Below are positions 1 to 7,164 of a stretch of 58,448 bases of DNA, piece after piece; within the stretch, counting starts at the first letter, position 1, and the number at the start of each line of letters is the position of its first letter. Under the pieces are notes generated by a model that ran no database searches, had not been told where the DNA came from, and worked only from the letters and a program-made list of their open reading frames with translations. Origin of the DNA: Clostridiales bacterium (GTDB lineage: Bacteria; Bacillota; Clostridia; Lachnospirales; UBA12420); the NCBI GenBank assembly GCA_003452395.1, contig DMOI01000040.1:128688-187135 (forward strand), given 5' to 3'. Position numbers and translations under genes: made by a program.

Positions 1-19
1 TTTATTTTATTATATAATA

Positions 20-229
20 TTATCTATTTTCAAATATTTGACCTTTAATAACTTTTCCGGGTTGAAATTCTTTTTTTAAATATACTTTCGGATCCGTAGA
101 AATCACCCTTACTATCTTATTACTTCCATCATCCATCTTCGAGTACTGAACTATTTGTCCTTTGTACTCAGCTTCTTCAGTTTTCAATACCGCATCGTTC
201 ATTACATTTATACTTTCATCTTCACTCAT
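20..229 (-). CDS. ylzJ: YlzJ-like small protein
   Basis: A 69-residue protein whose start overlaps the tepA stop as ATGA, so the two genes are translationally coupled. The C-terminal half (IVRVISTDPKVYL followed by a PGKVI segment) resembles the short YlzJ family that follows tepA and precedes spoIIIE/ftsK in Bacillus and Clostridia. The function of that family is not established. The call rests on size, position and this weak C-terminal pattern. The next gene to the left, outside the window, would be predicted to be spoIIIE. Confidence 0.6.
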   Translation of the reverse strand: MSEDESINVMNDAVLKTEEAEYKGQIVQYSKMDDGSNKIVRVISTDPKVYLKKEFQPGKVIKGQIFENR

Positions 230-882
230 GTGGCATCCCTACTTTCTATAGAGTTCTGTTTCTCATTTATCAGTTCTTTAAGCTTCTGCATCGCTCTTTC
301 GAGTCCTCCAACTTCGTTTATTATACCTTCCTTTACTGCTTGTTCTCCTATTATTACGGTACCAACATCCTTTGCTATATTTGCAGTGTCTAATATAAGT
401 TCTTTCAGTCTCTCCCTAGTTATTCTAGATTTTCTTGTTACAAACTCAATTATCAAGTCTTGCATCTTGTCAAAATATTCAAAAGTTTGTTGAACTCCTA
501 TAACTGTTCCATTCATTCTTATAGGATGTAAGGTCATAGTACTGCTCGGTGATATAAACGAATAATTAGAAGCAACCGCAAGAGGTACCCCTATAGAGTG
601 TCCTCCACCTAAAACTATTGACACAACAGGTTTACCTAAACTACATAACATTTCTGATATAGCAAGTCCAGCTTCCACATCTCCACCCACAGTATTTAAA
701 ACTACCAAAAGTCCTTTTATTTTATCATTTTGATTTATAGCAACAAGCTGAGGAATAACATGCTCGTATTTTGTAGTCTTGTTTTGAGGCGGCAACATCA
801 CATGTCCCTCAATTTGCCCAACTATAGTAAGACAGTGTATCTCACTAGTCTTTTCATCTTCTTTTTTATTGTCCACAAACAA
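226..882 (-). CDS. tepA: TepA, ClpP-fold translocation-enhancing peptidase
   Basis: This 218-residue protein belongs to the ClpP/crotonase-fold serine peptidases. The catalytic serine is visible as S96 in GGGHSIGVPLAV and the histidine as H119 in MTLHP. A GGDVEAG glycine segment precedes them, as in the ClpP oxyanion region. TepA is known in Bacillus as a cytosolic factor that helps secretion or degrades signal peptides. The neighbours (aspartokinase upstream, YlzJ-like downstream) match the conserved Firmicute order. A good ribosome binding site (GGAGAGT) precedes the ATG at 882. The gene is complete and unremarkable. Confidence 0.88.
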   Translation of the reverse strand: MFVDNKKEDEKTSEIHCLTIVGQIEGHVMLPPQNKTTKYEHVIPQLVAINQNDKIKGLLVVLNTVGGDVEAGLAISEMLCSLGKPVVSIVLGGGHSIGVPLAVASNYSFISPSSTMTLHPIRMNGTVIGVQQTFEYFDKMQDLIIEFVTRKSRITRERLKELILDTANIAKDVGTVIIGEQAVKEGIINEVGGLERAMQKLKELINEKQNSIESRDAT

Positions 883-944
883 CTCTCCTTTGTATAAACT
901 TTTTTAATAGTATGTACAAATAAAAGAGATTTTACTCTATGTGT

Positions 945-1026
945 TGTCATTGCGAGGAGTTTTTTTCGACGAAGCAATCTCGCTTTTAATATAAAAGATG
1001 AGATTGCTTCGTGCCTCGCAATGACA
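945..1026. repeat. Palindromic intergenic repeat (TCATTGCGAGG type)
   Basis: An 82-bp near-perfect palindrome. The ends are exact 13-bp inverted repeats, TGTCATTGCGAGG (945-957) and its complement (1014-1026). The inner arms ACGAAGCAATCTC (969-981) and its complement (1000-1012) also match exactly. Only the left arm carries an extra run of T. The element would fold into a long hairpin and lies between tepA and the aspartokinase terminator. Similar TCATTGCGAGG/GAAGCAATC palindromes are a recurrent dispersed-repeat type in bacteria. A degenerate relative lies at 31078-31176. Confidence 0.8.
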
Positions 1027-1051
1027 AAATCGGAGTACTTCCTTATATAAC

Positions 1052-1075
1052 GAAAAAAGAGCAGGCACGCCTGCT
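1052..1075 (-). terminator. Rho-independent terminator of the aspartokinase gene
   Basis: Read on the minus strand, a 7-bp stem (AGCAGGC / GCCTGCT, 1060-1075) with a 2-nt loop is followed by CTTTTTTCG. It lies about 35 nt after the aspartokinase stop codon. Confidence 0.8.
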
Positions 1076-1110
1076 ACAAACCTTTTTCTTTCACTTATCA
1101 CATCTGACCT

Positions 1111-2307
1111 CTAAATCCCAAACTCCCTATGAAGTTCATTGACTGCAATCTTTAAGTCTTCTTTTTTTATCAAAATAGCTATTGTAGCAAGCGAATCTAC
1201 TGTTTGCAATATCTCCACGTTATATCTTTTCAAACTTTTTATTACTTTATTCATTACCCCAGGAACTCCACTCATTTTATTACCTATTATAGTTACTTTA
1301 GCACAATCTTCATTAAGCAAATAGTCTAAATCATATTTGTCTAAAATTTCTTTCATCTTTTTTACATTTTCCTTATTTATTATAAAAGCTTTCTTATCTA
1401 CATATACATTTATCATATCAATACTTATCATGTTTTCTGCCATTTCTTCAAAAATTTCTTCATTATATAAATTATCTTCATTAATTATTACCTGTGCTCT
1501 ATCAGAAAGACTCGCTATTCCAGTTATAAGTCTATCTTCCATGTTATCGGCGTCTTTTATATGTTTATACGTTATTTTTGTACCTTCATGATTACTAAAA
1601 GTGTTTTTTATCTTCATTTCTATATTAGCACGCCTTACAATATCTACCGCTTTAGGATGTATGACTTTTGAGCCATTGTCAGCTAATTGAAATACCTCAT
1701 TATAACCTATTTCTTCTATAATTCTAGCTGTTTCACATATTTTAGGATCAGCAGTCATGAGTCCATCCACATCTGTATATATTTCTACAAAACTCGCCTC
1801 TATCGCTTCCGCAATTATACTTGCAGTCGTATCACTCCCACCTCTGCCTAAAGTAGTAATGTCCCCATCTTGAGTTACGCCTTGAAACCCTGCTATTACC
1901 GGTATGACACCTTGATCGAGTAGCTTAGTAATCCTCTGCGAATAAACCTTTATTGTTTCTGCATTTCCATAATTATTATCTGTTATTATCCCTGCCTGAG
2001 TTCCAGTAAGTGCTACTGCCTTATATCCTTTTTTATTAAGCAATGTAGCAAATATAACCGCAGATATAGTCTCACCACAAGACATAATCAAATCCAAATC
2101 CCTCTTATTTATGTTCACATCTATTTCATTAACCAAATTTATAAGTGTATCCGTAGCATAAAAATCACCCTTGCGACCTATAGCTGATACTACTACAGCT
2201 ATTCTATTCCCCGCATTAAATGTCTCAATCACCTTTTCAGTCGCCTTTTGTCTAGCCTCTCCAGTTTTCAAAGAGGTCCCACCAAACTTTTGAACTATTA
2301 TTGACAT
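1111..2307 (-). CDS. lysC: Aspartate kinase
   Basis: Phosphorylates L-aspartate, the first step toward lysine, threonine, methionine and diaminopimelate. The 398-residue product starts MSIIVQKFGGTSL with the kinase signature KFGGTS. It has the nucleotide and aspartate binding segments GRGGSDTTA and YTDVDGLMTADP near residues 150-190, and a C-terminal pair of ACT regions after about residue 270 that would bind amino-acid effectors. I chose the ATG at 2307 because GGGGG lies 7-8 nt upstream; an in-frame ATG 18 nt earlier lacks a site. No lysine riboswitch was recognised upstream. The pairing with tepA suggests the DapG-like role that serves cell wall and spore diaminopimelate synthesis. That role is inferred. 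Confidence 0.93.
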   Translation of the reverse strand: MSIIVQKFGGTSLKTGEARQKATEKVIETFNAGNRIAVVVSAIGRKGDFYATDTLINLVNEIDVNINKRDLDLIMSCGETISAVIFATLLNKKGYKAVALTGTQAGIITDNNYGNAETIKVYSQRITKLLDQGVIPVIAGFQGVTQDGDITTLGRGGSDTTASIIAEAIEASFVEIYTDVDGLMTADPKICETARIIEEIGYNEVFQLADNGSKVIHPKAVDIVRRANIEMKIKNTFSNHEGTKITYKHIKDADNMEDRLITGIASLSDRAQVIINEDNLYNEEIFEEMAENMISIDMINVYVDKKAFIINKENVKKMKEILDKYDLDYLLNEDCAKVTIIGNKMSGVPGVMNKVIKSLKRYNVEILQTVDSLATIAILIKKEDLKIAVNELHREFGI

Positions 2308-2450
2308 ATAAAAAACCCCCATCACACAATTCTCAATTAATATTATACCACATATTATAATTTTATGAAATAACTAAATTTATGTGAGGTTATTATAATT
2401 TTTGTATTTCTTAATTTCTACCCAATACCTATCATCATTATATCTTCATT

Positions 2451-2483
2451 AAATAAAAGACGGGCAAACAACTAGTGCCGCCC
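2451..2483 (-). terminator. Possible terminator of the phosphorylase gene
   Basis: On the minus strand GGGC and GCCC (2480-2483 and 2462-2465), extendable by two G-U pairs, are followed by GTCTTTTATTT. The stem is short, so the call is tentative. Confidence 0.4.
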
Positions 2484-2511
2484 CACATACAAACTTCCTT
2501 GTTATTTTTTT

Positions 2512-2553
2512 AACTTTCAACTTTCACCTTTCAACTCTTAACTTTCACCTTCC
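2512..2553. repeat. Period-7 tract, six heptads
   Basis: Six consecutive heptads vary around AACTTTC / ACCTTTC, starting immediately downstream of the phosphorylase stop codon. Comparable period-7 tracts of the same consensus occur at 12746-12780, 35444-35464 and 38671-38712. Confidence 0.7.
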
Positions 2554-2555
2554 CC

Positions 2556-5108
2556 TTACTCTGCCCATTTTATAAGTCCCATTTCTATATTATTATCCGT
2601 ATAACTATTATTTGGTATCACCCTCGCAGTGTATCCTAGCTTACCTATAAAGTCAAGCTTTACACTAGTTTCATATTGATAGTAGTTTCCATTCATGTCT
2701 TCTTGCTTATACATAGGTACTGTTTTGTATTCAATAATATTATCATTATCATCCATTATCCCTATATAAGCCTGTACTATAACATCTTCTTCTGATAAGT
2801 TTTCTAACCTTACATTTGCAGATAGTTTTATTTCCTCACCATATTCTGCCTTGTTATGTGATGCAGCTTGAACTGTTTTTATATCTATTTTATTCCAATT
2901 TGCATATACTTTTTCCTTCCATTCACACATCTCTTTAATTACTTGAGCGTTATCTTCATAAAGTGTATTCTTATTTTTTATACAGTTAATATAAAACTTT
3001 TCATAATACTCCTTTACCTGCCTATGCATACTGAAATTTGGTGCTAATGTTACCATCGACCTTTCCATCATTGAAACCCATCTATCCGAATATCCTCTGT
3101 CATTTTTCTCATAGTACATTGGTATAATCTCATTTTCTAATATATTATATAATATTTTACTTTCCTCAAAATCTTGTTCTTCTGTTGATTCAAACTTACG
3201 ATAATCTCCTATTGCCCAACCATTATCCTTGTTATATCCCTCACACCACCAACCATCGAGTACGCTAAAATTTAATATTCCGTTTGCTGCAGCCTTCTGT
3301 CCGCTAGTACCTGAGGCTTCATAAGGACGTCTCGGAGTATTTAACCACACATCAACACCTTGCAACATATGCCTTGCTATATTCATATCATAATTTTCTA
3401 TAAATATTATTTTATTTATAAACTCTGGTTGCATAGTTAATTCATATATGTTTTTAATAATTTCTTGCCCAGGTGCGTCCGCTGGATGAGCTTTTCCTGC
3501 AAATATTATTTGAACAGGTTTTTCAAAATTATTTACTATTCTTTTTAATCGCTCTATATCTTTAAATATCAAGTTTGCTCTTTTATAAGTTGCAAATCTT
3601 CTAGCGAAGCCTATTGTCAACACATTTTCATTTAGATTTACAACATTACAAAAATTATCGCTTGCATATTCCCTTTCTCTTTGCATACCTATTCTTTTTT
3701 TTGCTAATTCCATAAGCTTTCTTTTGTTTTCAAAATGAGCTTGCCAGATTGCATCATTTGGCACATCATATATTTTATTCCACACATCCTTATTATCTAT
3801 GTTTTGTCTATATAACGCTTCAAAATTCTGACCAAACAAATTTTTTATATTTGAAGCAAGCCAAGTAAAACTGTGGATTCCATTTGTTATATAATCTATA
3901 GGAACCTCTTCCGTAGGTACATCATGCCATACACCTTTCCATAATTCACGCGATACAACACCATGTAGTTGTGAAACAGCATTGGAATATATCGATGTTT
4001 TTAAAGCTAGTACAGTCATACTAAAAAGTCTATCACCATAGTTAGTAGTATACTCGCCCAGTTCAAAGAAACTTGATTTAGTTATTTTAAAAATATTTAT
4101 ATAATTTTTAAAATATTTCTCTATCAAACTAAATGGAAACATATCATTTCCAGCAGGGACTGGCGTATGTGTAGTAAATATTTCATTTGACCTGACTAAT
4201 TCTAGCGCTTCATAAAAATCAATATCAGCATTCTTCATACTTTGTGCGATTCGTTCAAAAACCAAAAATGCAGAGTGACCTTCATTTATATGCCACACAG
4301 ACGGAGTAATATCTAGCTTTTCTAGTAACTTAACTCCTCCAATACCAAGTAGCATCTCCTGTTTTATTCTTTGATTATAATCTCCCCCATACAGAGAATC
4401 TGTTATATCCTTATTTTCACCATAATTTTCAGAAATATTGGTATCTAGTAAGTACAACTTATTTAACCCTATTTCTATTTCCCAAGCTTTCGCCCATACT
4501 TCCGTATCACCTATATCTATGGTTATTTTTATCTCTTCTTCATTATGATCATGTACCGGCTTTACCGGCAGATCAGTAAAATCATTAGTCACATAAATAT
4601 TTTTTTGCTCTCCTTCCTTTGATATGCTTTGTAAAAAATAACCGTTCTGATATAAAAGACCTACACCAACAATAGGTATCCCTAGATCACTTGCGGATTT
4701 CAAATGATCGCCTGCAAGAACCCCAAGACCTCCTGAATATATAGGTATACTTTCATGTAAACCATACTCGGCACAAAAATAGGCAATAACATCTGTTTTA
4801 TTTTTTTTATAATTTTTTTCTTGCCAGGTGTCTTTCTTTTCTATGTAGCTTTCATATTCCCTAACTACATCATTGTATAAATTAATAAAATTTTCATTTT
4901 CGGATATATCTTTTAGTTTATCTTCTGATACATTATTAAGTAGCTTTATCGGGTTAAAGTTTGTGCCTTCCCATAACTGTTCATCTATCTGCCTAAACAT
5001 ATCCATAGCTCTACTATTTGAAGTCCACCATATATTATAACCTATAACCTTTAACATCTTTAATTTATCTGGAATTTTAGGCACAACAATAATCTTCTCA
5101 AAATTCAT
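2556..5108 (-). CDS. glgP: Alpha-glucan (glycogen/maltodextrin) phosphorylase
   Basis: Releases glucose-1-phosphate from alpha-1,4-glucans using pyridoxal phosphate. The 850-residue product begins with a DUF3417-like region (NIWWTSNSRAMDMF near residue 20). The GT35 phosphorylase core includes WHINEGHSAF and FTTHTPVPAGND in the middle, and the PLP-lysine segment EASGTSGQKAAANG near residue 605. This is the short, non-animal type of phosphorylase (TIGR02094-like). The ATG at 5108 is preferred because GAGGAGATT lies just upstream; an in-frame start 99 nt earlier would add an unrelated leader. It stands alone, without other glycogen genes beside it. Confidence 0.93.
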   Translation of the reverse strand: MNFEKIIVVPKIPDKLKMLKVIGYNIWWTSNSRAMDMFRQIDEQLWEGTNFNPIKLLNNVSEDKLKDISENENFINLYNDVVREYESYIEKKDTWQEKNYKKNKTDVIAYFCAEYGLHESIPIYSGGLGVLAGDHLKSASDLGIPIVGVGLLYQNGYFLQSISKEGEQKNIYVTNDFTDLPVKPVHDHNEEEIKITIDIGDTEVWAKAWEIEIGLNKLYLLDTNISENYGENKDITDSLYGGDYNQRIKQEMLLGIGGVKLLEKLDITPSVWHINEGHSAFLVFERIAQSMKNADIDFYEALELVRSNEIFTTHTPVPAGNDMFPFSLIEKYFKNYINIFKITKSSFFELGEYTTNYGDRLFSMTVLALKTSIYSNAVSQLHGVVSRELWKGVWHDVPTEEVPIDYITNGIHSFTWLASNIKNLFGQNFEALYRQNIDNKDVWNKIYDVPNDAIWQAHFENKRKLMELAKKRIGMQREREYASDNFCNVVNLNENVLTIGFARRFATYKRANLIFKDIERLKRIVNNFEKPVQIIFAGKAHPADAPGQEIIKNIYELTMQPEFINKIIFIENYDMNIARHMLQGVDVWLNTPRRPYEASGTSGQKAAANGILNFSVLDGWWCEGYNKDNGWAIGDYRKFESTEEQDFEESKILYNILENEIIPMYYEKNDRGYSDRWVSMMERSMVTLAPNFSMHRQVKEYYEKFYINCIKNKNTLYEDNAQVIKEMCEWKEKVYANWNKIDIKTVQAASHNKAEYGEEIKLSANVRLENLSEEDVIVQAYIGIMDDNDNIIEYKTVPMYKQEDMNGNYYQYETSVKLDFIGKLGYTARVIPNNSYTDNNIEMGLIKWAE

Positions 5109-5191
5109 ATATAATCTCCTCTCTTTTTTAAACCAGAATTTTTTTAATACTTTTATCTCGATACTGCTATAATCTATATTATTCCATGACA

Positions 5192-5229
5192 AGCAAAAAA
5201 AATACAAGTAATTTCTTTACTTGTATTTT
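5192..5229 (-). terminator. Terminator of the three-gene unknown operon
   Basis: A perfect 13-bp stem, AAAATACAAGTAA (5199-5211) with its complement (5217-5229), has a 5-nt loop. On the minus strand it is followed by a further T run (TTTTGC). It sits 5 nt after the stop of the last gene of the operon. Confidence 0.85.
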
Positions 5230-5233
5230 TCCC

Positions 5234-5869
5234 TTACTCAAAAAAGACTAACTGATTTGAATTTACTTTATTCTTAACTACTGGTGAAACTACTTTAATA
5301 ATTTCAACTGAAGGATCCACTACTTCTAAAGCTAATTTTTCTAACGCATCACATGAATGTTCTTGAGATTGATTCAGTGGGGTCTGCACTGGTTCTTCTT
5401 TTTCCCATTTTACACCATCTGTACTGCCACTAACCTCTATATATATTTTATTTTTGTCATTAAAAATTTTATTTTTTACTATTTCTTCACCACATAGTTC
5501 ATAATCGCAAATCTCAACTTTAGGATAATCTATATTCATTTTTATGTCTTTTTGCAATTTTATAATATGTCTACACCAACTACCATTAAACTCTAGACTA
5601 TTGTTATCCTTATCATTACCGCTATTTGATACAACTTGAATATTCCTGTCTTTAGTAATACTAATATTTATTTCGCTTTTAACACGCTTCTTCACAAAAT
5701 TATTATTTAGATACGTTGCTATAATTGTTTTCATTCTTTCATCAAATATAACTTCTTTTACTAAAAAGTCTAGTGAAATCTTAATATATGCTGCGGAATC
5801 CTCATTGACATCCGCTAGGTTATTTTTATGCAGACTGTTAATGTAATTTTCTAGCAACTTAATTTCCAT
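5234..5869 (-). CDS. Unrecognised protein, third gene of orphan operon
   Basis: I do not recognise this 211-residue acidic, soluble protein. It has no signal peptide or membrane segment. The middle is rich in short beta-like stretches (KSEINISITKDRNIQVVS; KIYIEVSGSTDGVKWEKEE), and the tail repeats VV/EII motifs (VDPSVEIIKVVSPVV). Its ATG overlaps the stop of the preceding gene by 11 nt, so it is translationally coupled. It ends at a strong terminator. Codon content is noticeably more AT-rich than glgP and mutS on either side, which fits a lineage-specific or acquired gene. Confidence 0.75.
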   Translation of the reverse strand: MEIKLLENYINSLHKNNLADVNEDSAAYIKISLDFLVKEVIFDERMKTIIATYLNNNFVKKRVKSEINISITKDRNIQVVSNSGNDKDNNSLEFNGSWCRHIIKLQKDIKMNIDYPKVEICDYELCGEEIVKNKIFNDKNKIYIEVSGSTDGVKWEKEEPVQTPLNQSQEHSCDALEKLALEVVDPSVEIIKVVSPVVKNKVNSNQLVFFE

Positions 5870-6254
5870 CTACATCAAATGCGTTGTACTCTTTAATCGA
5901 TGCATATTTCATGTTTCTATGTTGTTTTTCTACCAACAAACCATCACTACTACTATGCAAGGTAACTAGTTCTTCAGAGTTAGAATGAATAACAACTATG
6001 CCTTCAGAGTTTTCATCAATTTTTACATTATCGTTTTCTAGATTATAATTTAAAATTGCATCATCCAATGCATTAATAGGTGCATATTCTCCTGGTACAA
6101 TACAATCTTTTGCTCCTAATAAAATTAAAATACTTTTTTTACATAATTTACAATCATCTGACTCTGGGTCTTGTTTAGAAGCCATATAAAAAAAATGTTT
6201 TACTATTGTTAACTTTTTCGAATCTTTTTGTTCCTGTAAATTATTATTACTCAT
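5859..6254 (-). CDS. Unrecognised small protein, second gene of orphan operon
   Basis: A 131-residue unknown protein. The start MSNNNLQEQ at 6254 is chosen because GGAGGAATAAAATA precedes it; an in-frame start 27 nt upstream lacks a site. It contains a cysteine cluster (DDCKLCKKS, then DCIVPG) that could bind a metal. It also has two near-repeats, EGIVVIHSNSEELVTLHSS and the following DGLLVEKQH, suggesting a small beta-rich unit. It lies 63 nt downstream of the 252-residue gene and overlaps the next gene. No family was recognised. Confidence 0.75.
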   Translation of the reverse strand: MSNNNLQEQKDSKKLTIVKHFFYMASKQDPESDDCKLCKKSILILLGAKDCIVPGEYAPINALDDAILNYNLENDNVKIDENSEGIVVIHSNSEELVTLHSSSDGLLVEKQHRNMKYASIKEYNAFDVDGN

Positions 6255-6317
6255 TATTTTATTCCTCCAATATAATTGCATTATCTTTAGTATTTAACAT
6301 CCTATATAATACATAAT

Positions 6318-7076
6318 TTAGCAAAATGCTAAACCTTCTTCACCTGCTGGCTCTTGTTGAATTTCTGTAATTATTCTTCCAATTTCAGTACAAAACTCAT
6401 CATCTGAACATGTCAAGAATTTAAATGTAGAATCAGCTGTTCTCATAGCCAATTCACGCTGTGTTAAAATATCACTTATTCTAGGTATATATAGACATCG
6501 AGAAACATCATTAAATTTAGAATTTTTCACAGTTAGTAAATCTCTATCCCCCATATCGCAAGTTTCTATTCTTACATTTGAACTTTCATATCCTTTTTCT
6601 TCATCTGATTTATACTTATCTACAAAAACACTTGTTTTTTGTAAATCCTCATTTTCTTTAACACTCTGTACAGTAACTAACTGATTATCTTTAACAAACA
6701 TTTCAAATTCTATATTAGAAATATGAAGATATGGATTTAAATCATCTTCTTTATAAGTACGTCCGATTACAAAATCCCCATCTTTATTTTTATGAATATT
6801 TTTTGAGCTATACTTATGACTAAAATCAAAAATATTAAAACGTTCATACATAATATCAGGTTGATTTTTTAATTCCTTTGGCGCACGTAAAAAATCTAAT
6901 ATTTTATTAAAATTTTCCATTAGCTCCGCATAAAAAGCATCTTCTGAATCATCTTTTTCATAATTTAATATGCTACTTCTTCCCTCAACAAATTCAAACA
7001 TAATTTCATTATTTCTAGCGTATCCTTTTGACATTTCATCCATTAAGTCACTTAAAGCTTTCTCAATATCAGTCAT
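6318..7076 (-). CDS. Unrecognised protein, first gene of orphan operon
   Basis: A 252-residue soluble acidic protein with no recognised domain. The N-terminus (MTDIEKALSDLMDEMSKGY) is likely helical. The middle carries a run of charged beta-like segments (YLHISNIEFEMFVKDNQLV) and the end has FKFLTCSDDEFCTEIGRII. A GGAGGAATT site precedes the ATG. The gene is driven by a fully consensus sigma-A promoter 44-72 nt upstream, so this operon is transcribed independently of mutS. The three products may act together, since they are co-transcribed and two overlap. That is inference from layout only. Confidence 0.75.
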   Translation of the reverse strand: MTDIEKALSDLMDEMSKGYARNNEIMFEFVEGRSSILNYEKDDSEDAFYAELMENFNKILDFLRAPKELKNQPDIMYERFNIFDFSHKYSSKNIHKNKDGDFVIGRTYKEDDLNPYLHISNIEFEMFVKDNQLVTVQSVKENEDLQKTSVFVDKYKSDEEKGYESSNVRIETCDMGDRDLLTVKNSKFNDVSRCLYIPRISDILTQRELAMRTADSTFKFLTCSDDEFCTEIGRIITEIQQEPAGEEGLAFC

Positions 7077-7119
7077 TTCTTAATTCCTCCAGTATGATTA
7101 AAATATTTTACGTCATTAA

Positions 7120-7148
7120 ATTATACATTATCTTACAGGTTTTGTCAA
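7120..7148 (-). promoter_or_regulatory. Consensus sigma-A promoter of the orphan operon
   Basis: On the minus strand TTGACA (7148-7143), a 17-bp spacer and TATAAT (7125-7120) match both hexamers perfectly. It lies just upstream of the 252-residue gene and downstream of mutS. Confidence 0.85.
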
Positions 7149-7164
7149 TATATGGTAAATAAGT

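Noticed and set aside
2308..2460. Lysine riboswitch upstream of the aspartokinase gene
   Set aside because: The leader is short and AT-rich and lacks the conserved purine-rich core and the five-helix layout.
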